A stretch of DNA of 64,000 bases from Ktedonobacteria bacterium brp13 (GTDB lineage Bacteria > Chloroflexota > Ktedonobacteria > Ktedonobacterales > Ktedonobacteraceae): the NCBI GenBank assembly GCA_015099395.1, contig AP024096.1:1240001-1304000 (forward strand), given 5' to 3'. Both the position numbers and the translations under genes were made by a program. Every line of letters starts with the position of its first letter. The first letter of the stretch is position 1. A model generated the notes under the pieces. It was not told where the DNA came from and did no database searches. It saw only the letters and a list, made by a program, of their open reading frames with translations. Shown in pieces: positions 24,324 through 33,562 of this stretch.

Positions 24324-24450
24324 CTCACCGGTATAGGTTTTTTGTGGGATAGGCCATGAAATCTCATCGCAGGCCGATGCAGACAGATGGGACGCCATGA
24401 CGAATGCATCCTGTCGCTTGCCAGTAATGTCCACTATCGCCTGTAAGGAT
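24324..24450 (-). repeat. 105-bp module associated with the foldback elements, copy 2
   Basis: GGCTCACCGGTATAGG, then TCGCAGGCCGATGCAG, ending in CGCCTGTAAGGATGCT. About 85 percent like copies 1 and 3 by eye. Confidence 0.75.
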
Positions 24451-24461
24451 GCTAAAACCCC

Positions 24462-24700
24462 TGCCTCCCTCTTTGAGGGGGGATGTCGCCGCAGCGACAG
24501 GGGGGAGTAGATCCTCGAACTACGCTGTAAAACCTCGATTACACACTATCTATCACTCTTGCCTTCCTAGTCTGCCATTCTTGATGACGAAATCCACGTC
24601 CGAACGGGAGATGGTTGGCGTAGAAGAGTCATCGAGAGCAGAAGGCGAGGATGGCTCCCCCCGATAGCTAAAGCTATCTCCCCCCTCGGAGAGGGGGACG
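24462..24700. mobile_element. Foldback/MITE-like element b
   Basis: Left end CCTCCCTCTTTGAGGGGGGA with internal hairpin TGTCGC-CGCA-GCGACA; right end with hairpin GATAGCTAAAGCTATC and CGGAGAGGGGGAC. The interior (about 24542-24660, including GAAATCCACGTCCGAACGGG) is the reverse complement of the interior of the element at 60007-60246, so these are the same family 35 kb apart. Confidence 0.8.
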
Positions 24701-24791
24701 AGTTTTTGGCAAGATTACAGATGATAGCGATATATATATTTAATCCATGCGATATGTATAATAATGGATGTTAGTATGTATTTACTTCTCT

Positions 24792-24835
24792 GAGGCTCAC
24801 CGGTATAGGCCAAAAAACCTACATCGGTGAGCCTC
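24792..24835. repeat. Hairpin of the GGCTCACCGG repeat
   Basis: GAGGCTCACCGGTATAGG (24792-24809) faces CCTACATCGGTGAGCCTC (24818-24835), an 18-bp imperfect stem. The same word opens both 105-bp modules. Confidence 0.7.
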
Positions 24836-24928
24836 AAAGAGGGAGGCAAAGGCTGCATTTCCTGTAGATCGTGCATGATCGCTCACAGAAATAAAGTTCA
24901 CTATCGCCTGTAAGGATGCTAAAATCCC

Positions 24929-25120
24929 TTCCTCCCTATTTGAAGGGAGATGTCGCCGCAGCGACAGGGGGGAGTAGATTCTCGAAATACGCTATTAACC
25001 TTGGATTATACACTATATATCGCTCTTATCTTCATAGTCTATAAGCGAGGATTACAGGGCATTCCTAGCATTCTACTCCCCCCTGCCGCTATCGCGGCTT
25101 TCCGCCCTCAAAGAGGGAGG
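24929..25120. mobile_element. Foldback/MITE-like element c
   Basis: Left end CTTCCTCCCTATTTGAAGGG, internal hairpin TGTCGC-CGCA-GCGACA and AGGGGGGAG; right end CTCCCCCCTGCCGCTATCGC ending CCCTCAAAGAGGGAGG. Interior diverged from elements a and b. Confidence 0.7.
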
Positions 25121-25348
25121 CTTTAGCAACATTACCTGCTTTGGTGATTATTTACGATTTTTTGCGCGACCGCCTCTGCTCTCTTCTAATCTTTCACCAG
25201 TGAGTGTTGTTCCACCCTTCTCTTCCTCCCAGAACTATCGCAGGTAGTGTATCGTCTTGAGGCTACAAATAGACATTGCCGCTATTTTTGTTGTACGCTT
25301 GTGACAACAAATAGTCGCTTAGCTTAGTAGCAAAAGGATGAGAAAACA

Positions 25349-26758
25349 ATGGTGTTGCGAGAAGATCGTTATTTTTCAGCCGAGCCGACACAACGTGACC
25401 TTGCACGTTCGCTGTATACATTAGTAAACAAGCTACCACTGATCTGTCCTCACGGTCATGTTGAGCCTCATATATTGGCTGCGGATTACTATGAGTGGGG
25501 GACGCCCGTTGATGTGTTGATTATTCCCGACCATTATATCTTCCGCATGCTGTACTCGCAGGGGATCGCGCTTGAAGCTCTGGGTCTTGCGCCTCTGCAC
25601 GGTGGCGCTGTGGAGACGGATCACCGCAAGATCTGGCAAACGGTCTGCGATCATTGGTATCTGTTCCGTGGGACGCCGAGTGATCTGTGGATGCGTGACG
25701 AGCTGCATGATATATTTGACTGTGATCAGCAGCTCAATTCGGCGAATGCGCAGACTATCTATGATGAGCTTACCGCAAAGTTGCGCGACCCTGCTTTTCA
25801 ACCGCGGCGCTTGTTTGAGCGTTTCAACATTGAGGTGCTGGCGACGACCGATCAAGCCACCTCAACCCTGGCCGATCATCAGGCGTTGACGAACTCTGGC
25901 TGGTCTGGACGTGTGGTACCAACGTTGCGTCCTGATAAAGTCGTGAATATTACGCATGATTTTGCCGCTGAGGTAGAGGCATTAAGCGCGGTTGCCCGTG
26001 TAGATATCGTTGATTATCAATCATATATAGCTGCGCTAGAGCAGCGGCGACATTTCTTTAAAGAGCAGGGCGCTACAGCCACCGACCATTTTGCTCAGAG
26101 TGCGTACACTGAGCGCTTAAGTGAACGAGCCGCCGACGGCATCTTTCAGCGTGCGCTCAAAGGTCAGACCAGTCCTGAGGATGTGCGTCGTTTTACCGGT
26201 CATATGCTGACTGAGTTCGCCAGGATGAGCATTGATGATGGACTGGTGATGCAACTGCATATTGGGAGTCTGCGCGATCATAATCCTGACCTGTTGCAGC
26301 GCTTTGGACGTGACATGGGTGCCGATATCCCTACGACGAGCGAGTTTACCCACAACTTGAAGCCTCTGCTTGATCTGTATGGACGGGACTCTGCTCTGAC
26401 GCTTATCCTCTTTAATTTAGATGAGACGACCTATGGCCGTGAACTGGCACCTTTAGCCGGTCATTATCCTGCCTTGCGCGTCGGACCGCCCTGGTGGTTT
26501 TATGATAGTGTGCTGGGTATGCGACGGTATTTTGCTGCCATTATTGAGACGGCTGGTATTTATAATACTGCTGGCTTCAATGATGACACGCGTGCATACC
26601 CTTCAATCCCGGTGCGCCATGATCTCTGGCGACGTGTCAGCGCTGATTGGCTTGCGGGATTAGTCGTAGAGGGAAGAGTTGAGGAGGAAGATGCGTGTGA
26701 GATGGTGGTAGATCTTGCCTATGGATTAGCGAAAAAAACCTATCACCTTGATCGCTAG
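25349..26758 (+). CDS. uxaC: Glucuronate isomerase
   Basis: A 469-residue amidohydrolase-superfamily enzyme that interconverts D-glucuronate and D-fructuronate (and galacturonate/tagaturonate) in hexuronate catabolism. Visible family blocks are the metal-binding PHGHVEPHILAADYY near residue 34, DHYIFRMLYSQGI, HWYLFRGTPSDLW, TTDQATSTLADH, PTLRPDKVVNI, QLHIGSLRDHNP and GPPWWFYDSVLGMRRYF, ending with GFNDDTRAYPSIPVRHDLWRR. Length is normal for UxaC. The ATG has AAGG 11 bases upstream. No other uronate genes are adjacent, so it stands alone here between a repeat island and an SDR gene. Confidence 0.96.
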   Translation: MVLREDRYFSAEPTQRDLARSLYTLVNKLPLICPHGHVEPHILAADYYEWGTPVDVLIIPDHYIFRMLYSQGIALEALGLAPLHGGAVETDHRKIWQTVCDHWYLFRGTPSDLWMRDELHDIFDCDQQLNSANAQTIYDELTAKLRDPAFQPRRLFERFNIEVLATTDQATSTLADHQALTNSGWSGRVVPTLRPDKVVNITHDFAAEVEALSAVARVDIVDYQSYIAALEQRRHFFKEQGATATDHFAQSAYTERLSERAADGIFQRALKGQTSPEDVRRFTGHMLTEFARMSIDDGLVMQLHIGSLRDHNPDLLQRFGRDMGADIPTTSEFTHNLKPLLDLYGRDSALTLILFNLDETTYGRELAPLAGHYPALRVGPPWWFYDSVLGMRRYFAAIIETAGIYNTAGFNDDTRAYPSIPVRHDLWRRVSADWLAGLVVEGRVEEEDACEMVVDLAYGLAKKTYHLDR

Positions 26759-26839
26759 TATCTTCCAGCTCTTCGCCGTACTCTTCTTTTCATATAGTGA
26801 ATGTCTGGGTCACATAGGTCACATGGGTCATGGGGGGTC

Positions 26840-27583
26840 TTAGATGAACCCACCATTCGCGCGTAGCGTTTGTCCAGTGACCCAGGCCGCTTCATCGCTG
26901 GCCAGAAAAAGGAGTACCTTAGCGATATCTTCTGGTTCGCCGAGACGATTGAAGGCTGTCATATGCTTGAAGCTATCAATCTGTGCCTCTGATTTACCGG
27001 CGGTAAACAGTTCCGTGTTGACAGGACCTGGGGCGATTGTGTTGATCGTGATCCCTTTGGGTCCCAGTTCCTTTGCAAGGTGCCGCGTGAATTGTTCGAC
27101 CGCCCCTTTGGTTCCTGCATACGCACTATAGGTAGGAATCATCTGCCCAAGTACAGAGGTGGAGAAATTAATAATACGTCCACCTGCTTGCATATGCCTG
27201 GCTGCCAGTTGGCAGGCGAAGTAGGTGCCTTTGACATTGGTGGCAAATTGCCTATCAAAATCTTGTTCTGTAATCTGCTCAATGGGCTTTGTGATCATAA
27301 GACCGGCATTGTTGACAAGGATGTCAAGATGACCAAATTGTTCGATGGTTTTCTGGAACAGGGCTTCCAGGTCAGCAACTTTGCCGATATCTGCCTGCAC
27401 GGCCAGGGCCTGCCCGCCGTTGTGCTGGATACGCTCAACGATGCTATCGGCGAAACTTTTATTGTGCACATAATTGATGACAACACTCGCCCCGTTTGCT
27501 GCGAGTGCTTCTGCGATCGCCTGTCCGATACCACGAGATGCTCCTGTGACCAGGGCTACTTTGTTGGTAAATGCTGAACTCAT
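26840..27583 (-). CDS. Short-chain dehydrogenase/reductase
   Basis: A 247-residue classical SDR. It has the nucleotide site TGASRGIGQ (residues about 12-20), DILVNNAG, the catalytic serine and YAGTK (Tyr-x3-Lys), and the C-terminal VTGQTLRANGGFI ending common in FabG-like proteins. The start is the ATG at 27583, which has AAGGGAG four bases upstream; the longer open frame to 27691 is not needed. Reduces or oxidises a carbonyl/alcohol with NAD(P)H; substrate unknown. A 14-base palindrome (27735-27748) lies in the divergent gap upstream. Confidence 0.9.
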   Translation of the reverse strand: MSSAFTNKVALVTGASRGIGQAIAEALAANGASVVINYVHNKSFADSIVERIQHNGGQALAVQADIGKVADLEALFQKTIEQFGHLDILVNNAGLMITKPIEQITEQDFDRQFATNVKGTYFACQLAARHMQAGGRIINFSTSVLGQMIPTYSAYAGTKGAVEQFTRHLAKELGPKGITINTIAPGPVNTELFTAGKSEAQIDSFKHMTAFNRLGEPEDIAKVLLFLASDEAAWVTGQTLRANGGFI

Positions 27584-27734
27584 CGTTCTCCCTTCGCTAT
27601 ACGTATGCTGTAAACGTAGAAGTGGCGAGTACGGGAAGAGGATAACTCTTACTGGCTCGCTCCTATCATACAACAAGCATACACAACCCACTCGGACTTC
27701 AACCCCTGCACAACTTCTACCAGACCTTGTTGAA

Positions 27735-27748
27735 AACTAACGTTAGTT
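27735..27748. promoter_or_regulatory. Palindromic operator-like site with adjacent -10
   Basis: AACTAACGTTAGTT is a perfect 14-base palindrome of the kind bound by TetR or LacI proteins. A TATAAT word follows at 27753-27758 on the plus strand. It could control the divergent SDR, the downstream unknown gene, or both. Confidence 0.5.
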
Positions 27749-27833
27749 ACGTTATAATAAAGATACAGTGTGGATGATAAATCACCTGTATAGGTACGCG
27801 CTAACGATCTTAATGGCAAGGATGGTGTGCTCT

Positions 27834-28400
27834 ATGAGTCTCTTTGATGACAGACTGGCCCAGGAAATAATCACGTCGGTGCGGCAGCGGTATCAGGAGT
27901 TCGGTGTTGCGCTGGGAGAGCCTGAGGAGCCTGAGCCACGCGAGCAAGAGCGTGCAGACCAGTTGCAACGACCAGGTACATTGCAACGTGACCTGAAGCT
28001 CTTGATCGGGGTGGCTAATGGCGAATATCGCCGGACGGATAGTATCGTTCATCAGGTTGAACTGTCACTCACTCGCTTGCTGGAAGTGCTATTGGGGAAT
28101 GTGCTGCATAGCAAAGCGATGATCCCGGATGATTTCTGGAAAACAGAGATTGGCATTCTCGTTTCGCGCGTACGCTGGTGGATCTCTGTGGATGATCTGA
28201 TTACTATCAGCAATGCTGCTGCCCTCGCTTTTGGTGAAAATACCCAGGCGCATCGTATGCGTATCGGACGCGCGATTGATAACGGATTGCTCGATTGGGT
28301 CCCTGATCCCTCGGTCGCAAATCCCCAGCAGAATAAGCGTGTGCTCCGGCCTCAGGTAGAGCGGCTGCGTGAGCTTAGCCGATTGCCAGAACCAGAATAG
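27834..28400 (+). CDS. Protein of unknown function
   Basis: A 188-residue protein with no family recognised. It has an acidic N-terminal segment rich in Glu/Pro (GEPEEPEPREQERADQLQ), then a helical core (LKLLIGVANGEYRRTDSIVH, then LTRLLEVLLGNVL), the WWISVDDLITISNAAALAFG stretch and a basic, proline-containing tail. The start ATG at 27834 follows AAGGA by 11 bases; earlier in-frame ATGs at 27813 and 27822 are possible. Its stop abuts the start of the GIY-YIG gene, so the two are translationally coupled and may be a functional pair. Confidence 0.65.
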   Translation: MSLFDDRLAQEIITSVRQRYQEFGVALGEPEEPEPREQERADQLQRPGTLQRDLKLLIGVANGEYRRTDSIVHQVELSLTRLLEVLLGNVLHSKAMIPDDFWKTEIGILVSRVRWWISVDDLITISNAAALAFGENTQAHRMRIGRAIDNGLLDWVPDPSVANPQQNKRVLRPQVERLRELSRLPEPE

Positions 28401-28760
28401 ATGAAAGAAGTTATTTGCCACATGAACAAAAGAAAAGAAATCATCAATGCCTACAAAGCACGCAAGCTCTGCGGCGGTGTCTACACGATAACCAACGTGC
28501 TGAGTGGGAAGTACTTCATCGGTCATGCTGCCAACCTGAAAAGCGTGCAGAATCGCTTTCAATTTGCGGTAACGACGGGCTCCACAGTTCATCCCAAACT
28601 GCAAAAGGATTGGGTTGAGCAGGGTGCGCAGGCGTTTACGCTTGACGTGCTTGAGGAACTTGAACAGAAGCCTGCACAAAGTCAGGCTGAATTCATGGAT
28701 GACTTACAGACACTTGAGCAAATGTGGCGCGCAAACCTCGATGCTGCCAAAGAATATTGA
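28401..28760 (+). CDS. Small GIY-YIG nuclease-family protein
   Basis: A 119-residue protein whose N-terminal half fits the GIY-YIG fold: GGVYTITNVLSGKYFIGHA (GVY and FIG replacing GIY and YIG), then NRFQFA with the arginine helix, and LQKDWVEQGAQAFTLDVLEE. The C-terminal acidic helix LQTLEQMW is in the position of the metal-binding glutamate. Such short stand-alone members are common but uncharacterised. The ATG directly follows the previous stop codon; a second ATG at 28425 is possible. Single-domain form suggests a DNA-nicking or binding role, unproven. Confidence 0.75.
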   Translation: MKEVICHMNKRKEIINAYKARKLCGGVYTITNVLSGKYFIGHAANLKSVQNRFQFAVTTGSTVHPKLQKDWVEQGAQAFTLDVLEELEQKPAQSQAEFMDDLQTLEQMWRANLDAAKEY

Positions 28761-28793
28761 TTGTGTGACATGCAGACACTCTGACATGCTGAC

Positions 28794-28901
28794 ATGTTAT
28801 CTGTTGTCGACTATCTGCGCACCCGTTACTCTATCCCGCCAGAACTGGTCGGCAACATTGCCATCATTGATACATTGATTGAGCAGGCACTGCAAGGCTG
28901 A
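28794..28901 (+). pseudogene. Possible C-terminal gene fragment
   Basis: A 35-codon frame (MLSVVDYLRTRYSIPPELVG ... LIEQALQG) reads like the end of a larger protein, somewhat like the tail of transposase-like Rpn/DUF4351 proteins. It has no ribosome binding site. Weak call. Confidence 0.3.
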
Positions 28902-28928
28902 CGTTCCGCCTCTGCGTGAGCAGTCTGG

Positions 28929-28973
28929 GGGTCACATGAGTCCTATGCGTATTACTCGCTACCCATGTGACCC
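28929..28973. terminator. Inverted repeat at the end of the histidine kinase gene
   Basis: GGGTCACATG (28929-28938) and CATGTGACCC (28964-28973) form a perfect 10-bp stem whose right arm reaches the kinase stop codon. No T-run. Confidence 0.4.
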
Positions 28974-30808
28974 TATTCACTGGACTGCTCGGGCTCGTCT
29001 TGTGTTGTTGGTAGTTCAAACCAGAACGTTGTACCGTGTTCAGGTGTGCTTTCAAACCCTACTTGCCCTCGATGACGTTGTATGAGTGCTTGACAAAGAT
29101 ATAAGCCTAATCCCAGGCTCCAATCAGATTCATGCACCGGCGATACTACTCTTGGACGAGTAAAACGCTCCCATACGTCCTTTTTCTCCATATCGGCAAT
29201 AACAGGTCCTTTATCACTGACCAGAACACGTACCTTTTCATGCGGTTGTTCTACCTGAACAACCACAGGACTATCGTGAGGCGTATGTAAGAGCGCATTG
29301 ATGATATACGTTGTTGCTGCCCGCTCGACACACTCCCTGTCGGCCATGATAAAAAGAGTCGCAATAGGAGGGGTGGTACGAAACTGGATGGTGTTCTCAG
29401 GATGCTGCTTCTGCTGCTTCTCAATAACTTCTTGTAAAAGAGCGAACAAGTCAAAACGGCTTTTGTTGAGCGTAAGCAGGCCTCTTTGGACCTGAATATC
29501 ATCAATGATGGTATCCAGGAGCAGGTTGAGTGCACTCACGCCTTGAGTTGCCTGTTCGAGTAACGCTTGAACGTTCTCCATGTGCTGATTCGCTTTTTCA
29601 GGTTGCTCCGCTATCGTACGCTGTATGGCTTTTATACGTCGCATGGCTAACTGCACATTCCCCATTATAACCGTCAGCGGTGTTTTGAACTCATGGCTGA
29701 CACTGTTCAAAAAAGACTCGATCAAGTGATCGATCTCTTTCGCGAGCAGTGTTTTTGCCTGCGGCTTCTCGCTATCTTTCAATGAGCGGATATTCACAAG
29801 AATAAGCGTAAGGAGCTCGGTGATTGTTCTTGTTAACGAAATCTCTTCCGATGAGTAGTGAGAGCAAGGTTTATTTTTGGCACACACAAGTACCCCAACA
29901 AGTTGTATCCCAAAGAAAATAGGTACTTCAAGCATCTCCGTTTGAGGACTAAAGTCAGGCAGGCTTGTGAAGGGTAGGGAGACCCGCGAGTGCTCTATAA
30001 TACAAAATTTGTTCTGGAAAAGGAGCTCGATCGTTGCTGCGTCAAAAAAGTGATCGAGCGAAATATGTCCGCTAATTTCTATGCGACGTTGTTTCTGCTC
30101 AGTGGAAAGCCCGCTGATCGCTATGTAATAGATATATCTCGTTGGCTCCGGCCCTATAGAAAGGAGGAGTACCTGATCATATTCAAGTACCTGGCGAATT
30201 AGATCCACTAAATACTGTGCAAAGAAACCAATACGTTCGGGTAACGGGAGCTCCTCTCTTTCAAATGAGATATCGAGAAGCTGTGGCAGATGTAGCGTTG
30301 CCTGGATAAGTGATGTTATTGCCTGGTACGTTTTGTACACCTGCCAGCTTTTTTGCGGTACCTCTGGCCGTGTTTCAAAGGTACAGAGAATGCTGGATAT
30401 CTGCTGGTGGCTATCAAAAACCAGAGAACAATTGAACTGGAATGATTGCTTGTATTCTGCGTGCGAGAGGACAACCGTGCGACTCAAGTGATGCGGTGAA
30501 GTTGTCTGTTGCCAGAGCAGTGAGAACGGTAATTGGGCGAGGGAAAGAGGGTGATCCTCTTCATCATGCCACCTGTATTGCTTAAAAATGTACAGGTATG
30601 TTATATTTCTATAAGCAATACCTGGCTGCATATGGAAGAGCCGTAACGCGGACGAATTCATATAGCATATTTTACCGTAACGATCAAAGAGTATAACGCT
30701 CATCTCCATCGCTTCAAGCACTCCATCAAAAAGGATAGGAGATGCTAAAGAGATAGAAGCAGGTGGATACCCAATGCGTTCTGATTCCGAGTTCAAAGAT
30801 AACCCCAT
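28973..30808 (-). CDS. PAS-GAF sensor histidine kinase (orphan)
   Basis: A 611-residue cytoplasmic kinase with no membrane helix. Order: PAS-like domain at about 25-155 (AMEMSVILFDRYGKICYMN), a GAF-like domain at about 170-345 (FFGIQLVGVLVCAKN), the dimerisation helix with SVSHEFKTPLTVI (phospho-His), then an ATPase domain with N-box YIINALLHTP, a degenerate G1 (DKGPVI) and G2 GLGLYLCQALI, and the final GTTFWFELP. The start ATG at 30808 has GGAGG five bases upstream and is preferred over 30853. No response regulator gene adjoins it, so its partner is elsewhere. Likely senses an intracellular cue. Confidence 0.88.
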   Translation of the reverse strand: MGLSLNSESERIGYPPASISLASPILFDGVLEAMEMSVILFDRYGKICYMNSSALRLFHMQPGIAYRNITYLYIFKQYRWHDEEDHPLSLAQLPFSLLWQQTTSPHHLSRTVVLSHAEYKQSFQFNCSLVFDSHQQISSILCTFETRPEVPQKSWQVYKTYQAITSLIQATLHLPQLLDISFEREELPLPERIGFFAQYLVDLIRQVLEYDQVLLLSIGPEPTRYIYYIAISGLSTEQKQRRIEISGHISLDHFFDAATIELLFQNKFCIIEHSRVSLPFTSLPDFSPQTEMLEVPIFFGIQLVGVLVCAKNKPCSHYSSEEISLTRTITELLTLILVNIRSLKDSEKPQAKTLLAKEIDHLIESFLNSVSHEFKTPLTVIMGNVQLAMRRIKAIQRTIAEQPEKANQHMENVQALLEQATQGVSALNLLLDTIIDDIQVQRGLLTLNKSRFDLFALLQEVIEKQQKQHPENTIQFRTTPPIATLFIMADRECVERAATTYIINALLHTPHDSPVVVQVEQPHEKVRVLVSDKGPVIADMEKKDVWERFTRPRVVSPVHESDWSLGLGLYLCQALIQRHRGQVGFESTPEHGTTFWFELPTTQDEPEQSSE

Positions 30809-31427
30809 CTTTCCCTCCTTGAGCATGCAATAATATATATATCTTCTACACATTTTCCCTTTTCTGTCCAGCGCATTTTTTCTTTGTCATACGTATCATA
30901 ATCACGAAATAAAGGGGCTATAGTGTGACTCGCTCTCTTTAACGTCATTGTAGTGTGTCGGTAGTAGGTGCTATGTACTGAGGTGGCAACGGCCCTGAAT
31001 AGTATCCTGATCGTATAAAAAAGCAGTTTGTTAGTAGTAGCGCACTCTCTGAGTATATGTTCTCATCAGTCAGATGAAGAGGAATATGCGCACCGTATCT
31101 TGTTCTTCTTTTTATAATATTGACAACAGGTACCAAAAAGTGACTCAATAGTAAGAGATTAAATCAACTCAGATATTCCCATCCTTCACAATCTGCACTG
31201 ATCTCTTAGTTCTTGCCGTGTGATTAAATTCAGTCCTCGGGAATCATGACTGCTATAGTAGAGAAATCGCGAGTAGAGAAGAACCTGTGGTGGTTAGTCA
31301 TCCAGCGCAATGCTCGTATCTATTGACGCAGCGGTGAGACGCATCCCTCTTATATGTATCGTAGAATAGTTTATCAAGCAACGAGCGGGCTGGACTCACC
31401 ACCTGACTCTAGAGGATTAATTATGTT
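30809..31427. other. Intergenic region, 620 bp
   Basis: No gene, repeat or strong hairpin seen. Open frames here are short and not protein-like. Promoters for the divergent kinase and the unknown gene at 31428 are expected. Confidence 0.4.
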
Positions 31428-32144
31428 ATGACCTACTCGCGCAGCAACCGTGTTGAAGAACAACAAGAGGCAAACCTAAAGGCCAAAAATATTACCGCAG
31501 TGTGTGAACAACTTCATATTACACTTGACCCTATCGACTGGCAACAGAGCGGTATGTGGGCATTGGTGAAAATACATGATGTTGAGATCGCATATCTTTT
31601 GGATTTCAAGCAACTGAACGCTGATGACGTTCTCCGTCGTGTACAGATTAAGATGCTTGAACATACTGCGCTAGAAACAACGCATGCTCGCCCAGGGCTT
31701 AAAGCCTTGATATGGAGCCCTATTGATGTAATACAGCCCCAGACGTTCTTGAGCCTCTGGAATATTACACTTGAGACTGGTGAGCGCATTCCCATCGTTG
31801 AATCCATTAAAGATGAAAAGCGCGTCTATGAACTCTACCAGTTTGATCAACACAATGAGTCTCAGCTCGCTTCACTCTTTGGGCCTGCATGTCAGGGAGA
31901 GTATCATCTCGGGGAAAAAATAACCACCAAAGAGCGTGAGCATCAATATACTGGAGAGATTATCTACGTGATCCCAGCCGGTAAGGTGCCCACCAGTCGT
32001 AAACCTATCTCCAGAGGATACCACACGATCGCTGGAACCGCGTATACGAATGAAGCTGCACCAAAGTATATTGTTGATTGTAACGATGGTTTTCCTCATA
32101 TTGTGCATCAGTCACAAGTAATCCGGGAAACGCCAGTTGAATAG
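31428..32144 (+). CDS. Protein of unknown function
   Basis: A 238-residue soluble protein, no family recognised. It starts with a helical, charged segment (SNRVEEQQEANLKAKNITAV), then mixed alpha/beta parts (WALVKIHDVEIAYLLDF, then LIWSPIDVIQPQTFLSLWN) and a C-terminal beta-rich part with GEIIYVIPAGKVPTSRKP and the end DGFPHIVHQSQVI. The ATG has AGAGGA 11 bases upstream. The next small gene follows at 80 bp in the same direction, possibly cotranscribed, with a terminator after it. Confidence 0.6.
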   Translation: MTYSRSNRVEEQQEANLKAKNITAVCEQLHITLDPIDWQQSGMWALVKIHDVEIAYLLDFKQLNADDVLRRVQIKMLEHTALETTHARPGLKALIWSPIDVIQPQTFLSLWNITLETGERIPIVESIKDEKRVYELYQFDQHNESQLASLFGPACQGEYHLGEKITTKEREHQYTGEIIYVIPAGKVPTSRKPISRGYHTIAGTAYTNEAAPKYIVDCNDGFPHIVHQSQVIRETPVE

Positions 32145-32223
32145 AATGTTCTTTCTTATACATGAGATAGTACATCATGAAATGCTACGGTGTGAAATAT
32201 CATGTAAAGAAAGGGGGTAGCAG

Positions 32224-32463
32224 ATGACTCTCCCTACGCTTGACCAAACAGAAGGAATCTGGATTGGGCGTACCAACGACCAGGGCTATCACTATATACA
32301 GGATGTATTTTCAAGTGATACCTCACGGGATCTCTATCACCAGACGAACTGCTCTATGCTCATTGCACGTGGCAGCCTCCTACCAGAGTCTCGCGATGGT
32401 CTGGCACCAGCCCAGCGTATCTGGCAGAGGACGCAACGCTACAAACAGGCCTTCTACATATAA
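32224..32463 (+). CDS. Small protein of unknown function
   Basis: A 79-residue protein without a recognised family: MTLPTLDQTEGIWIGRTNDQ, a central SMLIARGSLLPES and an Arg/Gln-rich end. A strong AAGGGGG site six bases before the ATG and a good terminator (32512-32551) support it as a real gene. Probably cotranscribed with the gene at 31428. Confidence 0.6.
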   Translation: MTLPTLDQTEGIWIGRTNDQGYHYIQDVFSSDTSRDLYHQTNCSMLIARGSLLPESRDGLAPAQRIWQRTQRYKQAFYI

Positions 32464-32511
32464 CTGCGCATAAAGCGGCGCTTGAAACCATAAAACAGCG
32501 TCCCATAAACT

Positions 32512-32551
32512 GTCCGAGAGGTATCCTACAGGGCACCTCTACGGACGTTTT
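32512..32551 (+). terminator. Intrinsic terminator
   Basis: GTCCGAGAGGT (32512-32522) pairs with ACCTCTACGGAC (32535-32546) with one bulge, then GTTTTTG. It closes the 31428-32463 gene pair. Confidence 0.82.
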
Positions 32552-32815
32552 TGTTTCATAAACCAACCCACATTACCTGTGTAGCGTACAGTATCTCTAG
32601 TGCAGATAAAGAATGCTTTCCACTGCCTTCCAGAGCCATCAGCCCCCTCCTGTCGCACGTCGACACGCTTTGAGCCAATCGCGAGAACCAAAAAGTCCTA
32701 CACAAAACCGGCTCTCATATTATTTTCATAGTGATCTGTTATTGTGCTTAGTAGCTTAATCTTGATAGCTCCAGGGTAATGTACAAAATTTCAATTGGAA
32801 AGTTGACCATTCTCT

Positions 32816-33313
32816 ATGCAATTGCAATTGTTCGGTTTAAATACAGCTCACATCCACTTGTTGCTGAACCATTTCCCGATTCTAGGTTCGATTATCATCA
32901 CGGGCCTTTTTATTGTAGCTCTGATCTTTCGCAATACATTTCTGCAAAAGGTCTCGCTCTGGTTTCTGGCTGGTATTGCCGTCATCACCGCCATCACCTT
33001 TCAGACAGGTAGTGGAGCTGAACAAGCCGTCCTGAGCCTCAATATGCCACAGGTAGTATCGCTGTCGGCGTTACAGTCTCACAAGCAGATGGCAGACGTC
33101 GGCCTGGTTCTCATGTTCTTTACCGGTGCGATCTCTCTGGGTAGTGCCGTTTTCTATCGCAATAAGCCAGCATTGCCACGCCCTTTGCTGGTGCTCATGC
33201 TGGTGATTCTCCTGGTTAATGTTGGTGTATTTACATATGTCAGCTATCTTGGCGGAATGATTATGCATCCAGAGATCCGCACATTCGTTGCAACAACGTT
33301 GCACTATCTATAA
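32816..33313 (+). CDS. Four-helix membrane protein (DUF2231-like)
   Basis: A 165-residue membrane protein with four hydrophobic segments (about residues 18-38, 45-62, 92-112 and 122-142). The start HIHLLLNHFPILGSIIITGL with conserved His and Asn-His-Phe-Pro is typical of DUF2231-like and related small redox-associated membrane proteins, where histidines could bind haem; this is inference. A further His is in MIMHPEIRT near the end. The ATG at 32816 lies inside a slightly longer overlapping frame that is not coding. It stands alone, followed by a bidirectional hairpin. Confidence 0.7.
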   Translation: MQLQLFGLNTAHIHLLLNHFPILGSIIITGLFIVALIFRNTFLQKVSLWFLAGIAVITAITFQTGSGAEQAVLSLNMPQVVSLSALQSHKQMADVGLVLMFFTGAISLGSAVFYRNKPALPRPLLVLMLVILLVNVGVFTYVSYLGGMIMHPEIRTFVATTLHYL

Positions 33314-33356
33314 AGCCCGTAAGCACGTACGCACGTGTTTTCTTGCCATATATTGC

Positions 33357-33413
33357 GAGCGTTTTTTACCGCATGCATTCTTATTCATGGAATGTTTGCA
33401 GTAAAAAACGCTC
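33357..33413. terminator. Hairpin with A/T-rich stem
   Basis: GAGCGTTTTTTAC (33357-33369) and GTAAAAAACGCTC (33401-33413), a perfect 13-bp inverted repeat containing its own T-run in either direction; terminator of the membrane-protein gene. Confidence 0.8.
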
Positions 33414-33562
33414 TTTGCTTTATAGACGTGTGATCATACAGATTGTCTATGGTATACTTTCTAGTATGAAGAGATTACCTTACCCTATTTCTTGCTCTTT
33501 TGGATACATGCTGTAAACGACTAATGGCAGTCGTTTGTGAAGTTCAAGGAGGAAATAGCTTC

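Larger units (their letters stand above)
23755..25348. other. Repeat-rich island without genes
   Basis: About 1.6 kb with no convincing coding sequence; the open frames here are products of the repeats. It holds at least three foldback elements (24137-24322, 24462-24700, 24929-25120), two copies of a 105-bp module and a GGCTCACCGG-type hairpin. The last 200 bp form the upstream region of uxaC. Confidence 0.7.

Noticed and set aside
23997..25130. CRISPR array or rRNA-like structured locus
   Set aside because: Repeats are inverted and of unequal length with TIR-type ends; they fit nested foldback elements.
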